Below are positions 8,951 to 20,589 of a stretch of 64,000 nt of DNA, in pieces. The position numbers and the translations under genes were made by a program. Location of the stretch: contig NC_084837.1 in NCBI RefSeq assembly GCF_033115175.1, positions 90,330,499 to 90,394,498 of the forward strand, given 5' to 3'. How positions within the stretch are numbered: position 1 is the stretch's first letter; each line of letters begins with the position of its first letter. Source of the DNA: Lepus europaeus. Taxonomy: Eukaryota; Chordata; Mammalia; Lagomorpha; Leporidae. The notes beneath the pieces are model-generated. The model searched no databases, was not told the DNA's origin, and saw nothing but the letters and a program-made list of their open reading frames with translations.

Positions 8951-11486
8951 CCACCCCCCCTAACGTGCTGTGATGTGTGAGTAGTCCAGAAAGTAGCCCG
9001 GAAAACACCTTGCAGACGTCAGCATAGGAGGGGTTCTTGTCTAATTCGCACTCCCTACTCCCAGCACCCCAGTGTTTCGTGGCCCTGAGGCCAAGGCCAT
9101 TCCACCCAGCGGCTGGCCCCCTCCCCACCCTGCTGCAGGCCTGACTTCGGCACTGACTCATGCGCTGTGGGTGGAAGAGAAATATGCATCACTCCCCACA
9201 GCCTCTATCTGCTTCCTCCTGTCGAGCTAGTTGAGTATAGATGGAAAGTCACTCTTCTCTCTCCCGGCTCTGCGCTGCTCTGGGCTGCTTTCACGGCTTG
9301 GGACAAGTCTTCTGGCCGCAGAAGGGTGCCATCCCGCTCGGGGTGGAAAACGGGCTGAGCCTACTCCTGAGCCAGGCTGTGTGGCCCCTGGCCCCCTGCA
9401 GGCCAGAGCTCCCCGGAAGGTGGGGAGGTGGGGCCCAAAGGCCTTGACCTTTGCTCCCGTGGCCTCTGTGCCCTTGGGGCTCAGTCCTGCTTTGCCTGGG
9501 GGTGCACTTGAGCGCTCACAGCTCTAGAGCTTCCAGGACCTGGACCCCCGATGGAGAGAACGGCGCTCAGGGGTGGGGAGGACGGGATCCCGAGTTGTTG
9601 TGGAGCTCCTGTCGGAACGGCCACCTACGGCCTCTAGGGCGAGAGATGCGTGTGCGAATGCACCCACGAGGAAATTTGCAGTCCCCAGAAATGTGGGATC
9701 TGGGTGGGGGAAGGGGATTTCTGGTCCCCCGAGGAGCCGACAGATAGCATTTATTGTCGCAGATCTGTCTCCTGAGGACCCCTCTGTCGTGGGGGAGTCT
9801 GGGAGCCACCGGGGTGCTGTGGGTGGCTCTCCCTGCTGCGGCCCTTTCTCTGGTTTCCCAGCCGCGGGCGCAGGTGGCGCAGGTGGGCCCTCGTGCTGCT
9901 TCCTGGCGAGTTCCTGAACTTGGCCCGTGGCTCCCTGGCTCACCTGCGCGCTGGCCAAGGCCTGGGACAGCATCTACCTGTCTCAGAGCCTTCCGCAGCG
10001 CTCAGCCAATGGCTGTGCAGGGCAGGGAGAGTGCGCCACGGACTGCGGGGTAGCAGTGTGGACAGACACGATTCGGAGGGGGTGGAGCAAGCCTCGGCCT
10101 TCCTGGCCAATGCTGTGTGGCCTGTGGCCAGGACCTTGGCCTCCTGGCCCCGGCACTGCTGAGCCACAGGGCACTCTGGGGAGGTCTGGGGCCGGCATAG
10201 CCCCAGCAGGGGTGTCCGGGTTGGGGGACAGGGAGGATATGGCTCAGTGGGGATGGGGCGCCCATCCCCCCAGTCAACCACAGGCTCTGTTGGGGGGCGG
10301 GGAGGTGAGATTCAATTCCGTGGGTTTGCCTGGGCCGCCAGTTCTCACCTGATGTTGGCAGGCCAATGACTAATTCAAAAGTGGAGAGCGAGGGAAAGTT
10401 CTAGAAAGGAGATGCTGGGTACTTGGCCTAGATGGGAGGGGCCCCCAGTGTGGAGGGGCTTGGCTCCCCCAGGGCCCGGCTCAGGACTGCCACAGAGGCA
10501 GGAGGGACAACCCGGAGCTCTGCGCACAGGGCCAGGCTGATTCCCGAGGCCTGGCAGCCTCCGGGCCTACGTGCCCGGCTGCCACCCCGGCGCCCGCAGT
10601 GGCCCGTGACCCCGCTGTCCCTCCTGGCACACGGAGCCGAGGGCAATCTCGCCCGCCTTTGTCTCAGAGAACCCGGGAGCCTCGGTTGCTAAGAGCTCTC
10701 CTTGGGCCAAGGTCTTATCGCAGCTTGTGGAAGTTTCGGGCCAAGGTTTTCCGGGGACTCCAGCTTAGAAAGAGGGAGGAGTAGGTGCTTGGGAGCCGCA
10801 AACAGAGCTGCTCTCTGTGGCCATCTGGCCGGCCGGGGAGAACCACAGGGCCCGGGACCCTGGCATTGGGAAGTGGTGGGAACCACAGTGCTGTCCTGGG
10901 CCCATGCACCACGCTGTGCACTGCACAAGTGTCTCATGGAGTCCCCATCACACAGCTGTGACCCCGAGTGAAGAAACCGGACCTCAGAGAGGTCGGCCGC
11001 AGCCCAGGGTTCACCCAGCAGGGAAAGGCGGATGGGACCCAACTCCAAGACTGATTGCAGAGGCGGGGCGGCCTCTGGCCTGGGGAGGGGTACAGCAGAT
11101 GGTGCCCTCCCAGCTCACGGAGCCTAGAACCCACCAGAGAGTTCAGCTGCTCCGGGCCTCTTAGATGCTGTTAAAGTAGAGCCCAAGGGAGGGCCGATGG
11201 CAGCGCCTTCCGTGGCTTCCATCGATGGGGCCCTGGCCGCTGTGGTCTATAAGTGATGAGACTCAGGAGAGGCGTCCGGAGGGGAAACAGAGGCAGGAGG
11301 AGAGAGCTGGGGCCTGAGAGTGATCCGAGGCTGCCAGGGAGGCGGGATGCGTGCAGAGGACGGCTGGTCTTCCTCTGGGACCCTGTCCCCCGCCCCTGGC
11401 TGCCCCAGTCCTCACCGATGACCTGGCCCAGCCCCAGTGTGATGCAGCGAGGTCCTAGGCATTTGCTGAGAGCTTGAAATAAAGCT
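8951..11486. other. Intron 1 segment, no gene seen
   Basis: GC-rich sequence with patches of CpG (about 9600-9900) but no exon, SINE or conserved protein signature. An antisense MIR occupies about 10890-11045. Open frames are long only because the GC content depletes stop codons. Confidence 0.5.
10890..11045 (-). repeat. MIR element
   Basis: Antisense order: 'catcacacagctgtgacc', 'gaagaaaccggacctcagagaggtcgg', 'cagggttcacccagc', 'atgggacccaactcc'. Confidence 0.65.
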
Positions 11487-11797
11487 GAGTTGGCGCTGTG
11501 GCTCAATAGGCTAATCCTCCGCCTGCAGCGCCGGCACACCGGGTTCTAGTACCAGTCGGGGCGCCGGATTCTGTCCCGGTTGCCCCTCTTCCAGTCCAGC
11601 TCTGCTGTGGCCCGGGAAGGCAGTGGAGGATGGCCCAGGTTCTTGGGCCCTGCACCCACATGGGGGACCAGGAGGAAGCACCTGGCTGCTGGCTTCGGAT
11701 AGGCACAGCGCCAGCCGTAGTGAACCAACGGAAGACCTTTCTCTCTGTCTCTCTCTCTCACTAACTCTGTCAAATGGAAAGAAAGAAAGAAAGATAA
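11487..11797 (+). repeat. Young-type lagomorph SINE (+)
   Basis: Head 'gttggcgctgtggctcaataggctaatcctcc' and the diagnostic 'tctagtaccagtcggggcgcc ggattctgtcccggttgcccc' segment mark the subfamily also seen at 16171 and 58182, distinct from the ATATGGG-containing type. It has an internal deletion in the body and an (GAAA)n tail. Confidence 0.88.
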
Positions 11798-12184
11798 AAG
11801 AAACAAGGCTGGGGAGGCAGGCAGGGGCCAGGGAGCTGTGGATGCGCGGATTGGAGTGGAAGCCAGGGTGCGAGTCGCCCTGTGTCTCTGAGGAAGTCGC
11901 TCAGCCTGGATCAGGGTGTGTGCATGGCGGTGGATTTGCAGACGCCAGCCCTTGGCACACAAAGGGAGTTTTGTGAGTCGGCGTCTGTCTTGGGTGTACC
12001 TGTGCATATCCCACCTCCTGTAGCAGGAGAGCCCTCTCCGGTGTTCCCAGGGATGGGGAGAACCTTCTGGAAGGCCGGTGGTGACAGGAACGTGCACTTG
12101 CGTGAAGCTGTATCAGGCCGCACACTTGAGGCTGGAGCGCTGCAGGCCTGACCCCGTTCAGCTTTCTGGTTCAAGCTGCATCTC

Positions 12185-12890
12185 TCTCTGCCCATTCACT
12201 CATTCATGCCCTCATTCATTCGTTCCCTGTGCCAGCACTGGGGTGTGCTCCGGGCAGCCCTGGCCCACGACGTGAAGGAGATGCGGGTCACTGTGCTGCC
12301 CATGGCTGGCTTGCTTTCACACGTGGCCGTCCCTGTTTTGAAATTCTTCGCCCTTGTTGAAAACGGAGACTTTCTCTAGCCGTGCCTCTCTGGCCTCCTT
12401 GTCTGAGAACAGGGGATCTGGATTTCCTCAAAGCTGAGCTTTGTCCAGAGGGGAGCCCCAATCTTCGGCCACTCTCGGACCCTGGGATACTGAGTTGGAA
12501 CAGTAAGACCTCGTGCAGGCGTGAGAGGGGCACAGAACAGGTCCCGGGCAGTGATGGCAAAGAACCCCGAGGGAGCTCAGTTGACAAGGGGCTATCCTCG
12601 GGGGTGGAGGGGGAGGATGGTCAAGGAAAGCTTCCTGGAGGAGGTGGCATGTGAACCATCTTGAGAAAGTTGAGAGAAGAGAAGGGGGCTGGAGAGAAGG
12701 CAAAAAAAGCATTGAGGAGCTGGAAGGAGCACTTAGGGAGGGAGCAGGCTAACTGGAGCAGAGACGCAGGGCGGGGCTGGCTGGGGAAGCACCGGAAATG
12801 ACAGGCTGAGAGAAGCCTGCCTTGGAGTGGTCTGGATCCCAGGAAGGAAAGGGAGTGTCTGGGGGACACTCTGAGGGGCTGCCCGCCAGA
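12185..12890 (+). repeat. Ancient interspersed repeat, family not assigned
   Basis: 'attcactcattcatgccctcattcattc', 'tgtgccagcactgggg' and, further on, 'ggtcaaggaaagcttcctgg', 'aggaggtggcatgtgaacc' follow the order of a widespread old mammalian repeat (the 'tgtgccaggcactgtgctaggc ... gaggtgacatttgagc' family). I cannot name the family from memory. Similar short pieces occur at about 19520-19570, 32085-32175, 36570-36640 and 48238-48320. Confidence 0.5.
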
Positions 12891-13353
12891 CCCCGCCGGC
12901 CCCAGCGGATCGCAGGTGCACCTGGCCCACACCCTCTTCCTGGCCCTGTGGGAACCTGCGGCTGGGACTGAAGCCCCCAGAGCAGACCATTCCCTCTCAT
13001 TTCTGAGAACAGCCAGTGGGGCGGAGGTGGGGGTGGAGAACCTGCCCAGTTCTCGGCAGGTGCTGGCCCTGGGGAGCAGGGAGGGCGGCGGGGCCTGTGT
13101 GCCAGGTCTCCCACGGCCCCAGTGAGAGTGGAGGGGGCTCGATTCTGAGTCCGAAGCAGGAGATCAAAAGCCAGTGTGTTTGTTTCCGTCTCCTGAAATA
13201 TTTATGCCGGAAGACGGGAAAGGGGCTCTGTGTATCGAGCTGATCCTCCAGGGGCCGGGGCCCCTTCCCGGCTCTGAGAGCCAGCAGGCAGAGAGACGGC
13301 CTTTCTGTGGGTTTGAGGCCAGCCTGCATGCAGGCGCTCACAGAGTGGGATTT

Positions 13354-13366
13354 GGGGGGGGGGGGG
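13354..13366. repeat. Poly-G run (G13)
   Basis: Thirteen consecutive G residues followed by further G-rich sequence. Likely length-variable and error-prone in sequencing. Confidence 0.9.
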
Positions 13367-13469
13367 CAGGGGGAGGGAGTGTCCTCCCAGCCCCTGCCTC
13401 CAGTCCCAAGCAGGCCTCCGCACACACTTTTCCCGGCCACGCCGATTGATAACCACAGAAATCTCAGCC

Positions 13470-13580
13470 TGCTTTCTGTTCCCAGCTCCACCTCTCACGA
13501 TGCTGTGTGATCTTGGGCAAGCTGCTGAGCCTCTCTGGGTCTTTATTGCCAGCCCTTACTAAGAGGGAGGTATCTGTCCA
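13470..13580 (+). repeat. MIR fragment
   Basis: 'cccagctccacctctcac', 'gctgtgtgatcttgggcaagctgctgagcctctctgggtc' is a well preserved + strand MIR core. Confidence 0.8.
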
Positions 13581-15567
13581 GTTCCTCTGCCCCTTTATAG
13601 TGTTTGGAGATCAGACGGGCTGTGGAGTGAGCTTGCTCCAAGGCGGTGAAGTCAGCGTAGGAGCCGTTGCACCACCCCAGGGTCCCCACCGCGCAGCCAT
13701 CAAGGCCGGGGAACCGGCTGAGACGGTGGCCCAGCCGCAGCCTCAGCTGTGACTTGTGGGGCAGACCACAGGGAGCGTCCCCATGACCCAGGCCCCACAC
13801 CCCGCAGCAGGGCCTGGGACAAAGGGGCCCCTTCCCCTCCTTCCTCGCCGGAATGAGCCTCCTGTCCCCTGCGCCTGAGAACGCCGGCCGGATTTCCTCC
13901 CAGGAAGAGGACGCGGGTGTCCGGTTTACATCCCCCCCCAGCCCGGAGTCGCGGCACGGAGGAGCAAGCAGCACCGCCCCTGACCGTGGGGCTGGTCGCC
14001 GGGCACCATGCCCTGAGCCACGTGGCAGGCCTGGGATCGTCTCCTGTGCACACGTAGGCGCCTGGGGCCCCCTGCCCTCTGCTCGGCCCCCCAGGCAGGG
14101 CTCCAAGGCTTGTCCCCGAGCTGGGCTCCCATCACAGCTCTGAGTCGGCCGGCTCCTCCTGTTTCCCACGCAAGCAGCGGAGTTAACAAGTTACAGCCCT
14201 GGAACGAGCACCTCTTAAAAGAACTGCCCTTTGTTAAACACCTGCTCCACGCCAGGTGCTGCGCTGGCTCGGGGGACGCACAGAGGGGACCCCACTTCCC
14301 CATCTTGAGCGATCCCTGTGAAGTGATCCCCACAGCCTGAGCGCCCGCCCTGCCGGCCTTGGGAACACTGGAGAGAGGCAGGCTTTGAACTTGACTTTGG
14401 GAGGAAGTGCGATTTGGGGAAGGCGGGGCAGAGCAGCATGGGTAAAGGCCAGGGTGCCCTGGGACGTCTCACAGCCAGTGAGGTTTGGGGGTGGAGGGTC
14501 AGGAGCTGGGGAGCAGGGGGCGGCTGAAGGGGGGGGGGGTGCCGGGGCGGGTCGCCCGCGAGGGCTGTGCCTGGCAGGCTCAGGAGAGGAGCAAGAGGTG
14601 CTCACGTCATGGATTCCAAGCTGTAGATGCTGCACTATCGTGTACTGTGGCAGCGTCTGTCCAGGCCGTGGACCCCTCAATGCCAGGGAGCAGAGCAGGA
14701 GCCCCCGCCCTGTGGGACCATGGAGCACGGCGGGTTGGTGAGGACGCAGGGCTGGGCAGGGGAGTGAGAGAGGGATGGATCCCATGGACTACTTCTGAGG
14801 AGGGACCTACCTGAAGGCCCTCATCTGGGAGTGGGGGCCGGGAAGGGGGGTATGGAGAGGAAGATAGGTCTGCCTCCCAGGAGACCGAGCACCAATGCCT
14901 GTTGACTGCTGAGAGCCACCCGAGGAGGACAAAGAGAAGGGGGATGAGGCTCGAGGGCCGGAGCCGCGCAACCACATTGAGCTGACGAGGGTCTGAGCAG
15001 TGGGCACCGGGAAGGTGAATCAGGCTGTAGGAGGAGGGGGCCTATTGCAGATGGCAGGCTCCTGAGGAGGAACTGGATCCACAGAGGGTCCCACAGAGGG
15101 GTCCCACACCCGCAGGCCGGGACCTGAGCGGCGAGCGCGAAGCTCACATGTGCCTCCTGCCCATCTGGAGGGGCTGCAAACTGGGCCGCGTCCGCCCGCG
15201 TGGCCCCGTCCGTCCTCCGGGGGCCGCCCTCCCTGCCAGCCTCACCTCATTAGTATTTTGAGCTGAAGCATCTTCCTTTTTTTTTTTTTTTTTCCCCTGC
15301 AGGGAACCAGTGCCCTGCTCATTTCAAATTGAGTTAAACCAGCGAGCAATTAAGAGGCCCAGCCCCGTGGGTCGAGGAGAAGGACAGAAAGGAGTGGCCT
15401 CGCCCTTTGCCATGCGGCTGGGTGCAGCTTTTCTGGGCTGGCAGGGAGGGAGATGCCCTGGGACTTAAATTCATCCTAACAGAAGCCTAACGACTTAGAG
15501 ACCTGCAGGCTTCCCCGCCTGGGGGCCGTGGGAACTGTGCCACAGCAGCTCACATCATCCAGTCCTT
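13581..15567. other. Intron 1 segment, no gene seen
   Basis: GC-rich, with a moderately CpG-rich patch at about 13700-14150. No SINE. A strong polypyrimidine tract ending in CCCCTGCAG (15271-15302) is followed by AT-richer non-repetitive sequence (15303-15355), treated as a finding. Confidence 0.5.
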
Positions 15568-15851
15568 TCTTATGTATTGTTCACATTTGTTGGAAAGACA
15601 GAGTGACAGCAAGAGAGAGACAGACAGAGGTCTTCCATACTCTGGTTTACTCCCCAAATAGCCACAGCACCCAGGGCTGGGCCAGGGCGAAGCCATGAAC
15701 CTGGCGCCCCATCCGGGTCTCCTGTGTGGGTGGCAGGGACCCGAGTACCAGGCCATCATTCACTGGATCAGCAGTGGCACAGCCGGGACTCAAACTGGGA
15801 TGGCAGCTTTGGAAGTGGTGGCTTAGCCCACTGTGCCACAATGCCAGCCCC
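15568..15851 (-). repeat. Old lagomorph SINE (-)
   Basis: Antisense: tail 'tgttggaaagacagagtgac', 'actccccaaatagccacagc', 'cagggctgggccagggc', 'gactcaaactgggatg' and head complement 'cactgtgccacaatgccagcccc'. Confidence 0.85.
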
Positions 15852-15875
15852 TCTTTTTTCCTTCCTCCCTCCCTT

Positions 15876-15913
<38 letters not shown>
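15852..15913. repeat. (CCTT)n/(CT)n simple repeat
   Basis: A pyrimidine-only tract changing from CCTT-like units to perfect (CT)n, lying between two antisense SINEs. Probably expanded from the CT-rich part of a SINE. Confidence 0.9.
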
Positions 15914-15914
<1 letters not shown>

Positions 15915-15916
<2 letters not shown>

Positions 15917-16530
15917 CTTTTTAATATATATTTATTTGAAAAGCAGAGAGAAAGAGAGATCTCCCACCTATTGGTTCACTCCCCCTATGGCCACAACAGC
16001 CAGGCCAAAGCCAAAGCCAGGAACTCCATCTGGGCCTCCTGTGTGGGTGGCAGGGACTCAAGCACTTGGGCCGTCCCCTGCCGCCTCCCAGGCACAGCAG
16101 CAGGGAGCTGGATCAGAAGTGGAGACACGGGGACTCATACCAGGACTTCTTCCGCTATGAGATGAGGGCGTTTTTTGGTAGGCAGAGTTAGACAGTGTGA
16201 GAGAGAGACAGAGAGAAAGGTCTTCCTTCCGTTGGTTCACCCCCCAAATGGCTGCTGTGGCCGGCGCGCTGCACCGATCTGAAGCCAGGAGCCAGGTGCT
16301 TCTTCCTGGTCTCCCATGCGGGTGCAGCGCCCAGGGACCTGGGCCATCCTCCACTGCCTTCCCGGGCCACAGCAGAGAGCTGGACTGGAAGAGGAGCAAC
16401 CAGGACAGAATTGGTGCCCCGACGAGGACTAGAACACGGGGTGCTGACACCGCAGGTGGAGGATTAGCCTAGTGAGCCGCCGCGCCGGCCTAGGTGCAGG
16501 CGTTCTACACAGTGGCTTCACCTGCAGCAC
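15915..16530 (-). repeat. Old lagomorph SINE, split by a young SINE
   Basis: The tail is at 15922-15946 ('atatttatttgaaaagcagagag'), the body runs to about 16170, and the tRNA-like head resumes after the inserted element ('tacacagtggcttcacctgcagcacc' and on to about 16540). The break is marked by a diverged duplication, AGATGAGGGCGTT before and AGGTGCAGGCGTT after (10 of 13 identical). Confidence 0.75.
16171..16490 (-). repeat. Young-type lagomorph SINE nested in an older SINE
   Basis: Antisense copy with 'ggttcaccccccaaatggc', 'ccggcgcgctgcaccgatc', 'ggacagaattggtgccccgacgaggactagaac' and the head complement 'ggattagcctagtgagccgc cgcgccggcc'. Same subfamily as 11487 and 58182. Confidence 0.9.
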
Positions 16531-16549
16531 CACGGTGCGCGCCCTATCC

Positions 16550-16685
16550 TGTTGATCGTTTCAATACCTGGGAAATATAGGCAGGTGGGGACTGCTGTTA
16601 TGTCCATTTTACAGGTCAGGAAACAGAGACTCAGAGGTTAACATGTGAAACTGGTAGACGGAGGCGGGACCGGGTTAAGCCCGTG
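16550..16685 (-). repeat. MIR fragment
   Basis: 'atgtccattttacaggtcagg', 'aaacagagactcagaggttaac' are antisense MIR core blocks. Confidence 0.75.
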
Positions 16686-17571
16686 CCCTGACCTCCTGCA
16701 GTTTCGCCTCTCAGAACCATTGCCTTTGGAGAGCTGTGCCTCGCATCGCAGATAAAGAGGAGGGAAGGAAGGCAGAGACCACACAAGACCTCCCCACCGC
16801 TCGGGGACACAGCGAGGGCAGAGGGGAAGCCTGGGCACAAGGCAGCTGTCCAGGCAGAGGTTCGCGTTGGCCATGTGGCAGCCATGAGGTCAGGCGAGGA
16901 AGGCAGGGCGTAGGGTTGACAAAGAAGATGGGTGCAGTGGCGAAGCTGGTGGAAGACGCGGCTCCTGGCCACACTGTCCATGCCACGGGCAACCCGGGAG
17001 GAAGGGGTGGTGCTGGTCCTCTTGGCCTGCATTGCAGGTCCGGACCCCTCCCCTAGCCAGGTCATCCACCTGTCCCACAGAGTCGGCTCGGTTTCAGAAA
17101 ATCAGACCCACGGAGGCCGGAGTTAGCTGTGCTGGCTCCCGGGGCGCTGAGCTGGGTGCCAGGCCCCACAACGCTGGGTTTAGGCTTTGAGCATCGGGAA
17201 GGCCTCCTAGAACTCAAGCGGCAGGTTCTGCCCGCTGTTCCTGTTGTGCACGGACAAGCGTTTCCTCTTACGGCAGCCTCCCGGGGCCAGTTATCCAAGG
17301 CCAGCACTCCGGCCCTCCCTGGACAGCACTCTGCTTTCTACAGAGGCCTTGACCTTGGAGCAGCCCGGGGAGATGAGTGTCCCATGGAGCCAAGTCCCTG
17401 GTGCCCCCAGGGCTCCCTGGCTGCAGACCCCGCCCCTCTGCTTCCGTCTCCCTCCCGTAACTCTGCAGCACGCCTGCCTCTGCTCCATCCCCTCCCCTCC
17501 CCTCCCTGTGCCGTGCCCTCGGCTGAGCACCAAGGGGCTGATCTGCTGACCTGGTTTCTGGACATGGGGTA

Positions 17572-17595
17572 TGTGTGTGTGTGTGTGTGTGTGTG
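17572..17595. repeat. (TG)n microsatellite
   Basis: Twelve TG units, uninterrupted. Potential length polymorphism. Confidence 0.92.
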
Positions 17596-18487
17596 AGTCT
17601 GGCCAGAAGAGTTTCTATCGGGAGCAGACCACCTGGAGGCTGGGAGGGAAGCCGGGGTGGGGGGAGGAGCCACAGCACTGTCCCAGATGCCGGCTCAAGC
17701 CGAGCCTGGGGGCTGGGGTTTAGGGGACCTCCTGGCCTACACTGCTGGAGCCTGCCCCCCATCCTTTGGCGTCCCACTGCTCAGGCCACTCAGCTGGGCA
17801 GGTGGTACCTTCCCTCTCTGGCCACCGTGTGCCCCCTCGGCCCCCACCCAGACTGGCACCAGTCTGCTGGCTGCCTCCACACTTGTGTTTTTCTGTTCCC
17901 TTTCTACTGGAAAGGTGTCCTGATCCTGCTTTCAAGGCCCACATGCCACCTCCTCCAGGGGGCCTTCCCTGACTGCCAGCTCTGTCCTTCTCCTGTGATG
18001 AGTTAGGACGAGCCCCATGCGCTGTGTGAGAGGGAGCTCCGACCGCATGTGCCCGCTCTGCCTGGCCCTGGAGCTGCTCCACGTGAGTTCTGAAAGATGT
18101 GCTGTGTGTCTGGCGGATTCCGTGTGTGCAGCACAGCGGAAGACTCTTCGGCAAAGTCATCAGGTCCGCAGGGAGGGAGAGAGGGCAGGGCTTTTGCTCT
18201 CCCCACCCCCACTGCTCAGCCTCGGGCTGGGCTGCCCTGGGGGGGGTAGGGGGGCGGTGGGGGTGGAGTCGAAAGCAGGGGACCAGTTCCCCAGGGTCTC
18301 TCCAACCTCCCCCCACCCCCACCTGAGAGTGGCTGCACCCCCCCATGACCCTGGTGACCCTGGGAGGCGGCCTTATGCTTTCCGGACATCCAGGTCCCAT
18401 TAGGCACTGACTCAAAAATTCATCCTGTCTGATTGTGCTCGAGGCCCGGGTGCATTCAGACTGTTCCCGGGCGCTGCGGGCCCTGGG

Positions 18488-18501
18488 GTCTCCATGGCAA
18501 C
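18488..18501. promoter_or_regulatory. Candidate RFX X-box
   Basis: GTCTCCATGGCAAC matches the palindromic RFX consensus GTYRCCATGGYAAC at 13 of 14 positions, the single mismatch being T at the fourth base. It lies in CpG-containing non-repetitive sequence. Motif evidence only. Confidence 0.4.
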
Positions 18502-19929
18502 CGAGGATGCGTCCTAGTGAACCGTGTCCTTGGAGAGTGGCTGAGGGTCTTGGACCAGTGCTGGTGTCCCTGCTGCTTGGTGGAGGCCCCTCCGGAGGGG
18601 ACCCGGGGCTGGGGAGGCAGCGTCTGGGGGCAGCCCATGGTCAGTCCCTACTCTTCAGGGATATTAGGTGCCCATGAGGCCAGCTTCATTGCCTGTCTCT
18701 TTAGAGGTTTCTCTAAACAACACGCACACTGCATTCCAGGAGCTGAAATGTGCTTTGCAAATCTCCCTAGAATGTGGAGGATGCACTTCTCCCTGGAGGC
18801 CCGGCTCCAGTGTGACCTCCTCCAGGAAGGCTTCCTGGAGTGTTGCTCTGCCACTGTGCTAGGTTCATGGCCCAAAGACGTTTTCAGCATGGACTTCGCT
18901 GAGGACCCAGCACTGGTGACCCCCACATTCCTCTCTGAGCCGCAGCCCCGGCCCCTGTGGGCTCAGTGGGCAGGCAGAAGGAGACGTTGCCAACAGCCTC
19001 TCTCTGACCCCTGGACCCGCCCAGGCCTGCGGGCTCCACTGCACATGTGGCTGCTGGGGCCATAGGAGGCCCTCCTGGCCCCAGGACTGTGGGCGATGAG
19101 CATGGACAGGCGCTTTGCACCCCCCTGCCCCCCTCAAGCAGCTGTGGTCCCAAAACCAGCCTTGGGGAAGGAAGGGAGGAGAGAGGAGACCCCGGGAAAA
19201 TGGGACGGGCAAGCCGCACAGCCTGAGCCGGCCCCTCCCGCCTGTGGCCCCAGGCCCCTGGCTCCTTCCCAGGCAGCGTGGGAGGAGGGCGGAGAGGCAG
19301 AGATGCGAGCCCAGTAATTCCTGCCCGCGTGGCGGCTGTCCTGCTGACTCCGGCCAGGGAGGCAGGAGCGGGGAGGAGGCTGCTTGCCTGCCTTTCAATT
19401 AAGATGAGAAGGGCACCTCCCAGGCGGCCTGTGCAGGTTGGGCGTGGGGGACTCGGAATTCCACCCCCAGAGCTGGGTCTCTCCCCACCGTGCAGCAGGC
19501 AGTTCCCGAGTGGCCACCGCGGGCTAGCCCTGCACCAGCCAGGCGCTGGCGCTACAGAGACGGGTGAGACAGCTCCCTGGCCTCGGCTGCCACTGGCAGG
19601 GTGGGCGGCACGGGGTGGGGGGTGGACACAGGGGTTGAGGGACCTGCCTGCCCCTGGCCTCCCTCAGCCGGCACCCCCTGAGCACGGCTGTGTGTCCTGG
19701 CTTTGGCTGGGCACGGAGGATAGAAGGGCAAATGAAGCAAGGGGCCGGCCCCAGGAGTCTCCAGTGGAGGCCGTTCGGGTGGGGAGAGCAGCGGACAGCA
19801 GTGTGCGGGGCACAGCAGGGCGGGGGCACAGCTCACAGAGGCCAGGGCCACGGGAAGGCTCAGCCTGGACAGGGCGTCCAAGCAGACAGACCTGAGGGAG
19901 GAGGAAGAGGCCCGGCTCCAGCTGTGGCA

Positions 19930-20033
19930 GGCATTTGGGGAGCGAACCAGTGAATGGAAGCGCTCTCTCTCTCTCTCTTTCTCCTGGCCCTGTCTTTGTG
20001 TCTTTCAAGTACATGAAAATAAATAAACACGTA
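19930..20033 (+). repeat. 5'-truncated lagomorph SINE (+)
   Basis: Only the last third remains: 'catttggggagcgaaccagtg', CT run, and the AAATAAATAAAC tail. The next SINE inserted directly after its tail. Confidence 0.8.
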
Positions 20034-20378
20034 GGGGCTGGTATTGTGGCTTGGCGGTAAAATGGCCACTCGCAGTGCCGGCATCCCATGTGGGCACCCG
20101 TTCTAGTCCTGGCTGCTCCACTTCCGATCCAGCTCTCTGCTGTGGCCTGGGAAGGCAGTAGAAGATGGCCCAAGTCCTGGGGCCCTGCACCCACGTGGGA
20201 GACCTGGAAGAAGCTCCTGGCTCCTGGCTTCGGATTGGCGTAGCTCCGGCTGTTGTGGCCAATAGAAAATGAACCAGCGGATGGAAGACCTCTCTCTCTC
20301 TTTCTCTGCCTCTCCTTTTCTTTCTGTGTAACTCTTGACTTTCAAATAAATAAATAAATAAATGTTTTTAAAAAATGA
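20034..20378 (+). repeat. Lagomorph C-type SINE (+)
   Basis: Complete: head 'ggggctggtattgtggcttgg', 'ggcatcccatgtgggcacc', B box 'gttctagtcctgg', body, CT stretch, 'actttcaaataaataaataa' tail. Head-to-tail neighbour of the preceding fragment, so the old tail served as insertion target. Confidence 0.92.
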
Positions 20379-20589
20379 TGCTTTCTAGGCTCTCGTCGTA
20401 GGGTGGATTGTGGTTGCCTTTGTTTGATTTGGTTCCACTTTTCTGTTTGCCTTGTGCATTTACTCCTTTGATAGGGAGGAGACAGGAAGCCAACTTTGAA
20501 GAAGTTTTTAAAGAGAAAACTCCAAACCCACAGGTGCCCAGCCCTGTTCAGGGTCCTGTGGCGGGTCCGTCCCAAACAGAGTAAACTCT

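Larger units (their letters stand above)
16686..19929. other. Intron 1 segment, no gene seen
   Basis: GC-rich sequence without SINEs. It holds a (TG)n run at 17572-17595, pieces resembling the ancient repeat family noted at 12185 (about 17890-17990 and 18800-18850 antisense, 19520-19570 sense), and a near-consensus RFX site at 18488-18501. Frames of 200-230 codons on both strands overlap each other and have no recognisable domain. Confidence 0.5.
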
